A stretch of 64,000 nt of DNA from SSC4 sp964443225. GTDB taxonomy: Bacteria > Chloroflexota > Anaerolineae > SSC4 > Amarolineaceae. Positions 18,026-27,417 of this stretch are shown piece by piece. Each line of letters begins with the position of its first letter. Within the stretch, counting starts at the first letter, position 1. The stretch spans positions 13,834 to 77,833 of the forward strand of contig CAYUCC010000018.1 of assembly GCA_964443225.1 (NCBI GenBank), given 5' to 3'. The notes below the pieces were generated by a model that saw only the letters and a program-made list of their open reading frames with translations, was not told the origin of the DNA and ran no database searches. A program made the translations under genes and the position numbers.

Positions 18026-18034
18026 TGATATAAT
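18026..18034 (+). promoter_or_regulatory. Extended -10 upstream of the AlaX-like gene
   Basis: TGA then TATAAT (18029-18034) makes an extended -10; no good -35 is seen. The start is near 18041, about 54 nt before the ATG at 18095. Confidence 0.55.
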
Positions 18035-18094
18035 GCAGCCAGGTCAGCTGCTCCGGACAGGAGCGGATCGAATGTTACGATTGTCAGCAAGGGC

Positions 18095-19315
18095 ATGAAC
18101 AAGCTGCTGCAACAAAGACTCTACCTGCAAAACGCCTATCTGCGTGAATTTCATGCGGATGTGGTTACCCATACGACTCTCATGGACCACCCCGCCGTCG
18201 CCCTGAGTGCGACCGCTTTTTACCCCACCGGCGGTGGCCAACCCAATGATCTTGGCACACTTCAGGATAGCCAGGTGATCGATGTCATCGCCGAAAATGG
18301 CACCGTCTGGCATCTACTCGATCGCCCCCTGAGTGCAGCTGCTGCAACGGGCACCATCGACTGGGCACGTCGTTTCGATTGCATGCAGCAGCACACCGGC
18401 CAGCACATATTGTCGCAGGCCTTCATCGAAGCGGCGGGCGCCGAAACGGTCGCGTTCCATCTGGGCGTCGACGCCAGCACCATCGACGTCAGCCGCGTCG
18501 ACCTGACACCCACGCTGATCGAAGCCGCCGAAGCCCTGGCGAACCGCGTGGTCTTCGAAGATCGCACCGTGACGGCACGATTCGTGACGCCGGCCGAGCT
18601 GCCGAAAATTCCCCTGCGTCGTCCACCCAAAGTCAACGAAGATATCCGCGTGGTCGAGATCGATGGTTTCGACTGGTCAGCCTGCGGCGGCACGCACGTT
18701 CACCGCACGGGCGCAGTGGGTTTGATCAAAGTGACCAAACTTGACCGGCGGGGACCCGAGACACGCATCGAGTTCGTGTGCGGTGGACGCGCGCTGGCCG
18801 ATTACCGTCACAAACAAGCCACGGTGCAGGGCCTCGTGAGCCGCCTGAGCACGGGTGAGGATGACCTGCTGGCGGCGATCGATCGGCTGGCCGACAGGCT
18901 GCAGGTCAGTCAACGCCAGCTGCGTGATGCACAGGATGAATTGCACAGAAGCGAAGCCGAGCGCCTCTGGACGGGTGCCTCCGCGGTGGGCGCGTACCGC
19001 CTGGTGACCGGGTACTTTACCAGCCGCCCAGCCGACAGCGTACGCGCGATTGCCGGGCTTCTGCGCACCCAGCCGGGCTGTGTGGCACTCCTGGCCAGCG
19101 AAAACAGCCCGCAAACGGGGGGTCAGCTGTATTTTGCTGCCGCCGATGGGGTGAAATTCGATATGGGAACGCTCATGCGCCAGGCTGTCATGGTGGGAGC
19201 GCGGGGTGGTGGACGCGGTGCCTGGGCGCAGGGTGGTGCGTCCGATGCGCCAACGCTGCGCCAGGCGCTGGATGCCGCATGTGCCGCGGCGCTGGCGCTG
19301 GCCGAGAAAGGTTGA
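18095..19315 (+). CDS. AlaX-type alanyl-tRNA editing protein with DHHA1-like C-terminus
   Basis: Removes Ser/Gly wrongly attached to tRNA(Ala) in trans. It is 406 residues, the AlaX-L/type II size. The editing-site zinc ligands are visible: HTGQH at residues 100-104 and CGGTH at 197-201. The opening TAFYPTGGGQPND is the classic beta-barrel motif. The C-terminal third, with LASENSPQTGGQLYFAAADG and GARGGGRGAWAQGGAS, matches the DHHA1 domain. First gene of a plus-strand series; 2 bp to the next gene. Confidence 0.92.
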   Translation: MNKLLQQRLYLQNAYLREFHADVVTHTTLMDHPAVALSATAFYPTGGGQPNDLGTLQDSQVIDVIAENGTVWHLLDRPLSAAAATGTIDWARRFDCMQQHTGQHILSQAFIEAAGAETVAFHLGVDASTIDVSRVDLTPTLIEAAEALANRVVFEDRTVTARFVTPAELPKIPLRRPPKVNEDIRVVEIDGFDWSACGGTHVHRTGAVGLIKVTKLDRRGPETRIEFVCGGRALADYRHKQATVQGLVSRLSTGEDDLLAAIDRLADRLQVSQRQLRDAQDELHRSEAERLWTGASAVGAYRLVTGYFTSRPADSVRAIAGLLRTQPGCVALLASENSPQTGGQLYFAAADGVKFDMGTLMRQAVMVGARGGGRGAWAQGGASDAPTLRQALDAACAAALALAEKG

Positions 19316-19317
19316 TC

Positions 19318-20175
19318 ATGCAACAAGTCGCACCGAACGTGTTTGTGGAAACCGGTTACCGGAATGCCAACGTGGGCTGCATTCTCACCGAGGACGGCGC
19401 CATCCTGGTCGATACACCGATGATCCCGGCCCAGTCCATCGCCTGGCGGGCGCAGGTGAACAAGGCGTCGGGCCACGCACCGCTTCTTTACGTGATCAAT
19501 ACCGATCATCACCGTGGCCATGCCCTGGGTAACCAACATTTTTTGCCGGCACCGGTGATTGCCCACGAGCGCGCCTGGAAAGAGATGCGCGGCTATACCG
19601 AAAACTTCAAGCAGCGGGTGCGTGATTCGTTCAAAAAGGAGCCGGAAATCCAGGTCCAGTTCAACGACCTGCAAATCATCCGCCCACAGATCACGTTCAA
19701 AAAACGCCTGACCCTGCTGCGCGGCGGCCGCGAAGTGCGTTTGATCTGGATTGGCGGGCACACCCTGGCCACGTCGGTGGTGTGGATGCCCGCCGAACGG
19801 GTACTGTTTGCGGGTGATTCAGTGTGGACCGACCAGCACCCCTACATGGCGCAGGCCAACTCGCGCGATTGGCTGCACGGTCTGAATTACATCCGCAAGC
19901 TCAAACCTAAGATCATCGTGCCAGGTCATGGACCAACCTGTGGGATCGAATCGGTTGATCGGGTCATCGACTACATCCGCTACATGCGCACCCAGGTGCG
20001 TATCATGCACCGGCAGGGCAAATCGAAGCAGGAGACCGGATCGCTGCTCGTAAAGGACCTGGTGACCTGGTTCCCGATTCCGGTGGGTCGCAAGGCCAAA
20101 ATCGAATCACAAATCAAACAAGGCATCGGGCGCGTGTTCGAGGAGGTACGACGCAGCAGCGAAGCGTCAGCATAA
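19318..20175 (+). CDS. Metallo-beta-lactamase fold hydrolase
   Basis: 285 residues from ATG 19318. The metal-binding loop reads NTDHHRGHALGN, a variant of HXHXDH. It is followed by the later metal ligands in WIGGHT, FAGDSVW and VPGHGPTCG, which gives the usual MBL order. The C-terminal 80 residues are helical and basic. The substrate is unknown; relatives include quinoprotein-relay and glyoxalase-II-like enzymes. Tightly linked to the AlaX gene before it and the TPR gene after it. Confidence 0.88.
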   Translation: MQQVAPNVFVETGYRNANVGCILTEDGAILVDTPMIPAQSIAWRAQVNKASGHAPLLYVINTDHHRGHALGNQHFLPAPVIAHERAWKEMRGYTENFKQRVRDSFKKEPEIQVQFNDLQIIRPQITFKKRLTLLRGGREVRLIWIGGHTLATSVVWMPAERVLFAGDSVWTDQHPYMAQANSRDWLHGLNYIRKLKPKIIVPGHGPTCGIESVDRVIDYIRYMRTQVRIMHRQGKSKQETGSLLVKDLVTWFPIPVGRKAKIESQIKQGIGRVFEEVRRSSEASA

Positions 20176-20181
20176 CACATT

Positions 20182-21141
20182 ATGGCACATGACATCCGTC
20201 GCGACATCGGAACACCCGCCGAGGACCTGCGTCGATTGCTTGGCCAGGCCGAACGGCTGCTGCCCGACCTGCGCAGCCATCCCGAGGCCACGCCAGAACT
20301 GCTCGTAACACTCGATCAGATTGCCGCATTGTTTGGGGAGCTCGAAGCGCAGGGCATGGATTTGCGGCCTGAACGCGGTCGCTGGGAAGGCCTGCAGCGT
20401 GCAGTTCACAACCGGATCGGGTTCGTCGTGCGCAGTGTGCCGGATTGGGATACCGCCCGCCAGCACGCGCAAGCCACGCCCGATCGCCCCTGGTGGTACT
20501 TAGATCAGACACTCGCCGCAGCCCGCCGGCGGAATCGGCAGCGCTTGATCCTGACTGCGGTGGCGGTGGTGGCGCTGCTGGCGCTCGCTATCGTGGTCTG
20601 GCGGGTACTCTTTCCGGTCGACCCGGCCGTAGCAGCCGCCCAGCGTGCAATGGAAATCGCACAGCGTCACATCCGGCTGCAGGAATGGGAAGCCGCCTAC
20701 ACCAGCTACGAGGAGGCAGCGCAGGCGACACCCAACGATGCCGTGCCGTTCATCTGGTTGGGTGTCGTCAAGGAGCAGTTGGGCGACTCGCAAGCTGCCG
20801 CCGATCATTTTATGCAGGCCGCCGGGCTGTCCGCCGATGCAGTACGCTATCACGTCGAAAAGTCGTTTGCGTACAACCAGATTGGGCAGTACGTACAAGC
20901 CGAAGCCGAGGCGCGTGCGGCACTGGCCGTCGACCCGAATTCACCGCATGCACACTACGTGCTGGCTGGCGCGCTCGAACAGCAAAACCAGATCGAGGCT
21001 GCGCTCGAAGAATTCGACATCGCGTCACAGCTGGCCGAACCGATCGACGCCAACCTGTCCGCCCTGGCGCGCATCCGGTTGGCAACCTTGCTGCAGGCGG
21101 CGCCGTTCCGTGAAATGACCGAGCCAACCACCGTGCCGTGA
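20182..21141 (+). CDS. Membrane-anchored TPR protein
   Basis: 319 residues, starting 6 bp after the MBL stop. Residues 1-110 are a cytoplasmic helical region. A single membrane segment (about 115-138, LILTAVAVVALLALAIVVW) follows a basic RRRNRQR stop-transfer. The remainder holds about four TPR units (WEAAYTSYEEAAQATP, AADHFMQAAGLS, YVQAEAEARAALAVDPNS, IEAALEEFDIASQL). It probably scaffolds protein contacts outside the membrane; partners are unknown. Confidence 0.82.
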   Translation: MAHDIRRDIGTPAEDLRRLLGQAERLLPDLRSHPEATPELLVTLDQIAALFGELEAQGMDLRPERGRWEGLQRAVHNRIGFVVRSVPDWDTARQHAQATPDRPWWYLDQTLAAARRRNRQRLILTAVAVVALLALAIVVWRVLFPVDPAVAAAQRAMEIAQRHIRLQEWEAAYTSYEEAAQATPNDAVPFIWLGVVKEQLGDSQAAADHFMQAAGLSADAVRYHVEKSFAYNQIGQYVQAEAEARAALAVDPNSPHAHYVLAGALEQQNQIEAALEEFDIASQLAEPIDANLSALARIRLATLLQAAPFREMTEPTTVP

Positions 21142-21158
21142 GCGTTACGCGAATCGTC

Positions 21159-21187
21159 TTGGACGGCAGCCTGGTCTGTGGTACAAT
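21159..21187 (+). promoter_or_regulatory. Promoter of the phosphoribosyltransferase gene
   Basis: TTGGAC (21159-21164), a 17-bp spacer and TACAAT (21182-21187). Transcription would start near 21194, 40 nt before the GTG at 21234. A start within this element, suggested by a longer open frame from 21138, is therefore unlikely. Confidence 0.7.
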
Positions 21188-21233
21188 GGGCCGGTTTGCA
21201 CGTAAATACGTCAGTACCTCGGAGGCAACATCA

Positions 21234-21803
21234 GTGTCAGCGCAGCACGAGTATCATACGGTCGAAATCGCAGGTCTCACCCGCCATCTGCCCATTTTCC
21301 AGGTCGCACCCGGTGTGCGCATCGCCGTATTCAACATGCTTGGCGATACCAACGTGGTCAAAGCCTCCGCCGCTGTATTGGCCGAACAACTGCGCCTGCG
21401 CGGCATCCAGGCCGAAGTCCTGGTGACAGCCGAGGCCAAGAGCATTCCGCTGATTTACGAGATGTCGGCTTTGATGGGGTTACCCTACGTCGTGCTGCGC
21501 AAAACGTACAAACTGTACATGGGTGATGCTCTGCGCGCCGAGACGCTGTCAATCACCACGGGTGAGCCACAAACCCTGTTCCTGGATGAAAAGGACCGTG
21601 ATGCCATCACCGGCAAACGTGCCATCCTGGTCGATGACGTGGTCAGCACAGGCAGCACGCTCGAAGGGATGCGATCCATCGTGGGCAAAGCCGGCGCGAT
21701 ACCCGTGGCCACGGCTGCCGTGTTTACCGAAGGCACCAACGAAGGCTGGCGCGACGTCATTGCGCTGGGCAACCTGCCGGTGTTTGTAGAAACAGCGGCG
21801 TAA
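21234..21803 (+). CDS. Adenine-phosphoribosyltransferase-like protein
   Basis: 189 residues from GTG 21234, chosen because GGAGG lies 8 bp upstream and the promoter sits just before it. The PRPP-binding signature is AILVDDVVSTGSTL (about residues 126-139). The N-terminal half carries AVFNMLGDTNVVKASAAVLAEQL in place of the standard Apt hood. The reaction is probably base plus PRPP to nucleotide, or a regulatory PRTase-fold role. Adenine deaminase elsewhere in the window gives a loose purine link only. Confidence 0.82.
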   Translation: MSAQHEYHTVEIAGLTRHLPIFQVAPGVRIAVFNMLGDTNVVKASAAVLAEQLRLRGIQAEVLVTAEAKSIPLIYEMSALMGLPYVVLRKTYKLYMGDALRAETLSITTGEPQTLFLDEKDRDAITGKRAILVDDVVSTGSTLEGMRSIVGKAGAIPVATAAVFTEGTNEGWRDVIALGNLPVFVETAA

Positions 21804-21839
21804 ATTTTACCTGACAAGCGAAACGAGTTGTTGTAAGTT

Positions 21840-22928
21840 ATGTTTGATAGATTGGGCGCCGTCGTCGACCGTTACGCACAGTTGAATCAGCTGCTGGCCG
21901 ATCCGAGCCTGTTCACCGATCCGCCGCGCGCGGCGGGGGTGGCGCAGGAACATGCCGAATTGAGCGAGTTGGTGCAGACCTACCAGCGCTACACGGCGGT
22001 GGTCGATCAGCTGGCCCAGACCGAAGAACTCCTCGCGACCGAATCCGATTCCGAATTGCTCGCCATGGCGCGTGAAGAAATCGACGGGTTGACCACCGAA
22101 CGCGACCAGCTCGAGGTGACCTTGCAGCAGCTGCTGGTGCCCAAGGACCCGAACGACGAACGCAACGTGATCATCGAGGTTCGGGCGGGCACGGGTGGTG
22201 ACGAGGCCGGCCTGTTCGCCGCCGACCTGTTTCGTATGTACAGCCGCTACGCCGAAGCCCAACGCTGGCCGGTGGAACTGCTGAGCGCCAACGAGTCGGG
22301 CATCGGCGGCTTCAAAGAAGTGATTTTTGAAGTACGCGGGCGCGGTGCTTACTCGCGTCTCAAGTACGAAAGCGGCGTGCACCGCGTACAGCGGGTCCCG
22401 GAAACGGAATCGCAGGGCCGCATTCACACGTCCACAGCCACCGTGGCGGTCCTGCCCGAAATGGCCGAAGTGGAAGTGGAGATCAAATCCGAAGACGTGC
22501 GCATCGACGTGTTTCGCGCTGGCGGCCCCGGCGGCCAGAGCGTCAACACGACAGACTCTGCGGTGCGCATTACCCATCTGCCGACTGGATTGGTCGTGTC
22601 GTCGCAGGATCAGAAATCACAACTGCAGAACAAGATCAAGGGCATGCAAATCCTGCGCGCACGTCTGTATGATTTGGAACACAAACGCCAGCAGGATGCT
22701 GTCGACGCCAGCCGGCGCAGCCAGGTGGGGAGTGGTGAACGCGCCGAAAAGATCCGCACCTACAACTTTCCCCAGAACCGTGTGACCGACCACCGTATCG
22801 GAAAAACACTCTACCGGCTCGATACCGTGTTGGCAGGTGATCTGGACGAGTTCATCGGCGAGCTCACCGCCGCCGACCAGGCCGAACGACTTCAGGCCGG
22901 TATGGCGGTCTCCGAGGAGGATGTCTGA
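21840..22928 (+). CDS. prfA: Peptide chain release factor 1
   Basis: Recognises UAA/UAG stop codons and triggers peptidyl-tRNA hydrolysis. It is 362 residues, the normal length. The catalytic GGQ is in RAGGPGGQSVNTTDSAVRI. The anticodon-like PxT motif reads PET in RVPETESQGRIHTSTATVAV, which marks RF1 rather than RF2. It starts at ATG 21840. It is followed by prmC, whose product methylates the GGQ glutamine; this pairing is widespread. Confidence 0.97.
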   Translation: MFDRLGAVVDRYAQLNQLLADPSLFTDPPRAAGVAQEHAELSELVQTYQRYTAVVDQLAQTEELLATESDSELLAMAREEIDGLTTERDQLEVTLQQLLVPKDPNDERNVIIEVRAGTGGDEAGLFAADLFRMYSRYAEAQRWPVELLSANESGIGGFKEVIFEVRGRGAYSRLKYESGVHRVQRVPETESQGRIHTSTATVAVLPEMAEVEVEIKSEDVRIDVFRAGGPGGQSVNTTDSAVRITHLPTGLVVSSQDQKSQLQNKIKGMQILRARLYDLEHKRQQDAVDASRRSQVGSGERAEKIRTYNFPQNRVTDHRIGKTLYRLDTVLAGDLDEFIGELTAADQAERLQAGMAVSEEDV

Positions 22929-23023
22929 GCAGCAGATTGGCCCGTGGCAAAACAACCGCCCTGATTGGGTAATAAATCCATGATACGACGTCAACGACTT
23001 TCGACAGGAGGACTCTTCCCGTG

Positions 23024-24043
23024 ATGCAGGTCAATGGCAGACCAGCAGTGTCCCAAGGACGGGACAACGAAGGAAGTACACTATCCTATGCATTTGCCTG
23101 GCGGCTGGACTCCAGCAGCACCGTGGGTCGTGCCCTTGCCGCCGCCAATCAGCGGCTGCGCGGCTGCGGCGTGGATACGCCGCGCCTGGACGCCGAATTG
23201 TTACTGGCCCATGTCCTCGACACGGACCGTGTCTACCTCTACGCACACGCTGATCGTCCCCTCAGCGAAGAGGAGCGCACCCGTTACGAGCACCTGATCG
23301 AGCGCCGGCGCCGGCGTGAACCGGTGGCCTACCTGGTCGGCAGCCGGGCTTTTTATGGCCTCGATTTTGCCGTCGACTCCCGCGTGTTGGTTCCACGCCC
23401 AGAAACCGAGCTGCTCGTCGAAACCGCCATCTCTACCGTCGACATGATGAGCCAACGGGTCGCAGTGAATTACTCCCTGGGACGTGGCCGGAGCGGGCTG
23501 CGCCCCGCCTCGAATGGGTCGATGCCGCCGCTCGAAGCGGTTACCATCGCCGATATCGGCACCGGTTCGGGTGTCATTGCCATCAGCCTCGCGCGGCACT
23601 GCCCGTCGGCGTTGGTGTGGGCGAGCGACGTCTCGGCCGATGCCCTGGCCGTCGCCTATCACAACATGCAGGTCCATGGTGTGGCCGACCGCATTCGCCT
23701 GGTGCACGGTTTTCTGCTCAACCCCATCCCCGAACCGGTTGACGTCATCACGGCGAACCTGCCCTACATCCCGACGCAAGACATCGACCGCCTGGCACCG
23801 GAGATCTCGCTGCACGAGCCGCGCCAGGCACTCGATGGCGGCTACTACGGACTGCAGCTGATTGGTGAGCTCCTGAACCAGGCGCCGCGCTATCTGCGGC
23901 CCGGCGGCGTCATTCTGCTGGAGATCGGCAGCGACCAGGGCGCAGTGACGGTGGGCCTGGCGCGTCGGGCATTCCCCAATGCCGAGGTGCGCCTGGTGCA
24001 CGATTTTGCCGATCTCGACCGTTTGGTTGTCGTGCAAACGTGA
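23024..24043 (+). CDS. prmC: Release factor glutamine methyltransferase
   Basis: Methylates the GGQ glutamine of release factors using SAM; 339 residues. AGGAGGA (23006-23012) fits ATG 23024 or the adjacent GTG 23021. The N-terminal helical domain is followed by GSRAFYGLDFAVDSRVLVPRPETE, the SAM loop ADIGTGSGVIAI, and the catalytic (N)xPY motif as NLPYIPT. The linker before the SAM loop (AVNYSLGRGRSGLRPASNGS) is longer than usual. The stop overlaps the next GTG start. Confidence 0.94.
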   Translation: MQVNGRPAVSQGRDNEGSTLSYAFAWRLDSSSTVGRALAAANQRLRGCGVDTPRLDAELLLAHVLDTDRVYLYAHADRPLSEEERTRYEHLIERRRRREPVAYLVGSRAFYGLDFAVDSRVLVPRPETELLVETAISTVDMMSQRVAVNYSLGRGRSGLRPASNGSMPPLEAVTIADIGTGSGVIAISLARHCPSALVWASDVSADALAVAYHNMQVHGVADRIRLVHGFLLNPIPEPVDVITANLPYIPTQDIDRLAPEISLHEPRQALDGGYYGLQLIGELLNQAPRYLRPGGVILLEIGSDQGAVTVGLARRAFPNAEVRLVHDFADLDRLVVVQT

Positions 24044-24843
24044 CGATTCGCCTGGTTGCGCTCGACGTCGACGGCACGCTGGTCGATACCGACATGGTGG
24101 TATCGACCCGTTTGCGCCATGCCATTGCGGCTGCGCAGGCCCAGGGTGTGATCTTCACCCTGGCCACGGGCCGCGGGCCACGGTCGATCGCTCCCTTCGT
24201 GCAGGACCTCGGTTTTTCGGCACCTCAGATCTGTTATCAGGGCGGACTCATCTACGACGTGCAGCGCGCACAGGTACTCCATCGGGCTGTGCTGTCACCT
24301 GACCTGGTGCTCGAGGCCATCCACTGGGCCCGCGCCGAACACGACGATATCTCGGTCTACATCGATGGCCAGATCTACCTGGAGTCTTGGCACCACCCAC
24401 GCGCCTTCTACGACCAATGGTTTGGGCTGCCCATGCACCAGGTCCCAGATCTGACTGAGACCCTGACCGAGGACCCAGAAAAAGTGCTGTTCACCGCCGA
24501 ACCGGAGGTTGCCACCCAAGTCCATGCGGCGTTGACACACCACTTCGGTGACCGGCTGCAGGTCCTGCGCACCCACGACCTGTTCGTGGAGCTGGTACCC
24601 AACGGCACCTCGAAAGGACAAGCCCTGGCCTGGCTGGCCGGTGAACATGATATCGAACGATCGCAGGTGATGGCGGTGGGTGACTCGGAGAACGACGTGA
24701 GCATGGTGGCGTGGGCTGGCCTGGGCGTGGCGATGGGCAACGCCGCTGCCGACGTGAAAGCAGTGGCCGATTGGATTGCCCCACCCATTCAGGAAGACGG
24801 TGCCGCCGTGGCGCTGGAACGTTTTGTTTTGCGGATGGTTTGA
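24040..24843 (+). CDS. HAD superfamily (Cof-type) phosphatase
   Basis: 267 residues from GTG 24040, overlapping the prmC stop by 4 nt. The HAD motif I is ALDVDGTLVD, motif II is TLATGR, and motif III/IV is GTSKGQALAWLA then VGDSENDVSMVAWAG, with GNAAADVKAVADWI. The C2-type cap is as in Cof/YidA enzymes acting on sugar phosphates or cofactor phosphates. The exact substrate is unknown. Confidence 0.92.
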   Translation: MTIRLVALDVDGTLVDTDMVVSTRLRHAIAAAQAQGVIFTLATGRGPRSIAPFVQDLGFSAPQICYQGGLIYDVQRAQVLHRAVLSPDLVLEAIHWARAEHDDISVYIDGQIYLESWHHPRAFYDQWFGLPMHQVPDLTETLTEDPEKVLFTAEPEVATQVHAALTHHFGDRLQVLRTHDLFVELVPNGTSKGQALAWLAGEHDIERSQVMAVGDSENDVSMVAWAGLGVAMGNAAADVKAVADWIAPPIQEDGAAVALERFVLRMV

Positions 24844-25478
24844 TGCACACGGAAGTTCTGCGGGTCGACACCCCAGGTACCCTGAACCGCGCCGTGGCCG
24901 TGTTACGTGCGGGCGGTCTGCTTGCATTTCCGACGGACACCGTTTACGGCATCGGCGCCGATGCGGCCAACGATGCCGCGGTGAGCCGCCTGTACCAGGC
25001 CAAACTGCGTCCCGCCGGCAAAGCCATCCCGCTGCTGCTGGGTGATGCGACCGACCTGGATGCGCTGGCACAACACCTGCCGGAGGTCACCACCCGTCTG
25101 ATCGCGGCATTCTGGCCGGGTGCCCTTACCCTGGTGATCCAACGCAGCGCCACGGTGAGCGCTGTCGTCGCCGCGGGTGGTTCCACGGTGGCGGTGCGTC
25201 TTCCCAATCACCCCATTCCGCGTGCCCTGGCGCGCGCCCTTGGTGGTGCGCTGGCCGTCACCAGCGCCAATTTATCTGGATCGCACGAGGCCGTTACGGC
25301 GGCTGAGGTATTGGATCAGCTGGCAGGGCGCATCGATCTGATCCTGGATGGCGGTACCTGTCACGGCGGGGTGGCGTCGACTGTGCTCGACGTGACCACA
25401 AAACCACCCACGATCGTGCGTGCCGGTGCACTGGACGCCGGTTTGCTGCAGCGTATCCTGGATCGATCTGTCCGCTGA
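24843..25478 (+). CDS. tsaC: L-threonylcarbamoyladenylate synthase (TsaC/Sua5/YciO family)
   Basis: Makes threonylcarbamoyl-AMP for the t6A modification of ANN-decoding tRNAs. It is 211 residues from ATG 24843, whose A is the last base of the preceding TGA. Typical blocks are GLLAFPTDTVYGIGADA, KLRPAGKAIPLLL (the KRxxxKP region), FWPGALTLVIQ, VAVRLPNHP and VTSANLSG. It is the short form without the Sua5 domain. Translationally coupled on both sides. Confidence 0.94.
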   Translation: MHTEVLRVDTPGTLNRAVAVLRAGGLLAFPTDTVYGIGADAANDAAVSRLYQAKLRPAGKAIPLLLGDATDLDALAQHLPEVTTRLIAAFWPGALTLVIQRSATVSAVVAAGGSTVAVRLPNHPIPRALARALGGALAVTSANLSGSHEAVTAAEVLDQLAGRIDLILDGGTCHGGVASTVLDVTTKPPTIVRAGALDAGLLQRILDRSVR

Positions 25479-26620
25479 TGTCGTCATCGGTGATCGGTAT
25501 CGATGCCAGCCGCGCCGTTCGCCCCGCTGACCAGCGCACCGGCACCGAACAGTATGCGCGACAGCTGATTCAGCACCTGGCACCGCTGCTCGCCCAGCAC
25601 CGGCCGCCGCGTGCGCTGCGCCTCTACAGCGATGCACCGCCTGATCCCGATCTGCGGATCACGCCGGCCAGCTGGCGCATCATGCCCTTTCGGCGTTTAT
25701 GGACCCACCTGCGGCTGAGCACCGAGATGGCGCTGCACCCGCCGTCGGTCCTGTTCGTGCCGGCGCACGTGCTGCCACTCTGGCGCCCGGCACGTACGCT
25801 GGTCACCGTACACGACCTGGGATACCTGCACTTCCCCGGTGCACATCCCACCCTACAGCGCCGCTACCTGGCCTGGTCCACGCGCTGGAACGCCCGCGTG
25901 GCGACACGCGTGCTGGCCGATTCCCAGGCCACGGCGCACGACCTGGTGCATTACCTGGGTACGCCTGCCGCGAAGATTCGTGTCGTCTACCCCGGTTTCG
26001 ACGTGCCGCGGGAACAGACCAACACACTCGCGTTGGATGACGTGTGGCAGCGTTACAAAGTGCAGCCGCCATACGTCTTGGTTGTCGGCACATTGCAGCC
26101 GCGCAAGAACCTCGGCCGCCTGGCGCATGCCTTCCGGCAGGTGCTGGCCGCCTGGCCGGGTGGTGGCTCACCGCCGCAGCTGGTGCTGGCCGGCCGGCCC
26201 GGCTGGTTGTCTGAACAGGTATTGTCCGACATCGCGAGCGCCGGTTTGGGCGATGCCGTGCGGCTGACCGGCTACGTGCCGGCGGCCGATCTGTCGGCGC
26301 TGCTGGCCGGGGCCGCGGTCCTGGCGTTTCCATCGTTGTACGAAGGGTTTGGTTTTCCGATTCTCGAGGCCCAGGCGGCCGGTGTGCCCGTGATGACGTC
26401 GAATACGTCGTCTTGCCCAGAAGTGGCGGGCGACGGCGCGCAGCTGGTCGATCCACTCGATGTCGCCGGCATGGCCGCCGGGCTGCATCGTCTTTTGAGC
26501 GACGCGGCCCTGCGGGACCGGCTCGTGCAGCGGGGCAGGGAGAATATTCTGCGCTTTTCCTGGGAACATGCAGCGCGGCAGGTGTTGGAGGTATTGAATG
26601 AGCTCCTCGCAGGAAACTGA
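25478..26620 (+). CDS. Glycosyltransferase family 4 (GT-B)
   Basis: 380 residues. The ATG at 25478 overlaps the tsaC stop. N-terminal IGIDASRAVRPADQRTGTEQYARQL is the acceptor-domain start seen in mannosyl/rhamnosyl-type GT4 enzymes. The C-terminal donor site reads VVGTLQPRKNLGRL, LTGYVPAADLSALLAGAAVLAFPSLYEGFGFPILEAQAAGVPVM, with the E-x7-E element. It likely adds a sugar to a cell-surface glycan precursor; acceptor and donor are unknown. Confidence 0.92.
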   Translation: MSSSVIGIDASRAVRPADQRTGTEQYARQLIQHLAPLLAQHRPPRALRLYSDAPPDPDLRITPASWRIMPFRRLWTHLRLSTEMALHPPSVLFVPAHVLPLWRPARTLVTVHDLGYLHFPGAHPTLQRRYLAWSTRWNARVATRVLADSQATAHDLVHYLGTPAAKIRVVYPGFDVPREQTNTLALDDVWQRYKVQPPYVLVVGTLQPRKNLGRLAHAFRQVLAAWPGGGSPPQLVLAGRPGWLSEQVLSDIASAGLGDAVRLTGYVPAADLSALLAGAAVLAFPSLYEGFGFPILEAQAAGVPVMTSNTSSCPEVAGDGAQLVDPLDVAGMAAGLHRLLSDAALRDRLVQRGRENILRFSWEHAARQVLEVLNELLAGN

Positions 26621-27407
26621 CGTGACGGCTGCAACCACGAGCATTGCGTTCGACCGCGCGGCGTCGTTCTACGATCGCACCCGCAGCCTCTCACCCGCCG
26701 ATGCGGCGGCACTGACCACCGCGTTGATACGCGAAACGCGCGCGACCGCAGCGTCGCGCCTACTCGAACTCGGTATTGGCACGGGACGCATTGCCGCGCC
26801 ACTCATCGAGCACGGACTGCACGTCACCGGCATCGACCTGGCACGCCCCATGCTCGACGTCCTGCGGCAGAACCATGGCCGGGTGCCGGTCGCCATCGGG
26901 GACGTGACCCACCTGCCGTTTGCGGGCCGCAGTTTCGACGTGGTATTGGCCTTTCACGTGCTGCACCTGGTGCCGACCTGGCAGACGGTGCTGCACGAGG
27001 TGGCGCGCGTAGTGCGGCCGGGTGGCCGCTTTGTGCACAGCACCCATTGGCGCGATGCTGGTTCAGCCAACATGCGGCTGCGCCAACACTGGCGTACCAT
27101 ACTGCTGGCGCAGGGGGTCGACGTCTCGCGCCCCGGAACGCGCGATGAAGACCAGATTGGAGCGGTATTGAGCGGCCTGGGGGCACAGGGCCAACGGGTG
27201 GAGGTGGCGCAGGGCACCGAAACAACGACAGTGCGCGAGATCCTGGCGCGAATGGCGGCGCGCATCTGGTCCGACACCTGGCTGGTACCGGACGATCTTT
27301 TCCCGCCGGCCCTGGCCGAGCTGACCCAGTGGGCCGCGACCGAGTTCGACCTGGATGCACCGCAGGCCGAAGAATACCGCCTCGGTTTCGTTGTTTATGG
27401 GTGGTGA
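26598..27407 (+). CDS. Class I SAM-dependent methyltransferase
   Basis: 269 residues. ATG 26598 lies 23 nt inside the preceding glycosyltransferase. The SAM loop is LLELGIGTGRIAAPLIEHG, motif II is VTGIDLARPML and the post-motif is HVLHLVPTWQTVLHEVARVVRPGGRFV. It resembles UbiE/Methyltransf_11 enzymes. Position inside a glycan and heptose cluster suggests sugar or lipid O-methylation, but this is inference. Confidence 0.88.
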   Translation: MSSSQETDVTAATTSIAFDRAASFYDRTRSLSPADAAALTTALIRETRATAASRLLELGIGTGRIAAPLIEHGLHVTGIDLARPMLDVLRQNHGRVPVAIGDVTHLPFAGRSFDVVLAFHVLHLVPTWQTVLHEVARVVRPGGRFVHSTHWRDAGSANMRLRQHWRTILLAQGVDVSRPGTRDEDQIGAVLSGLGAQGQRVEVAQGTETTTVREILARMAARIWSDTWLVPDDLFPPALAELTQWAATEFDLDAPQAEEYRLGFVVYGW

Positions 27408-27417
27408 GGACACGGCA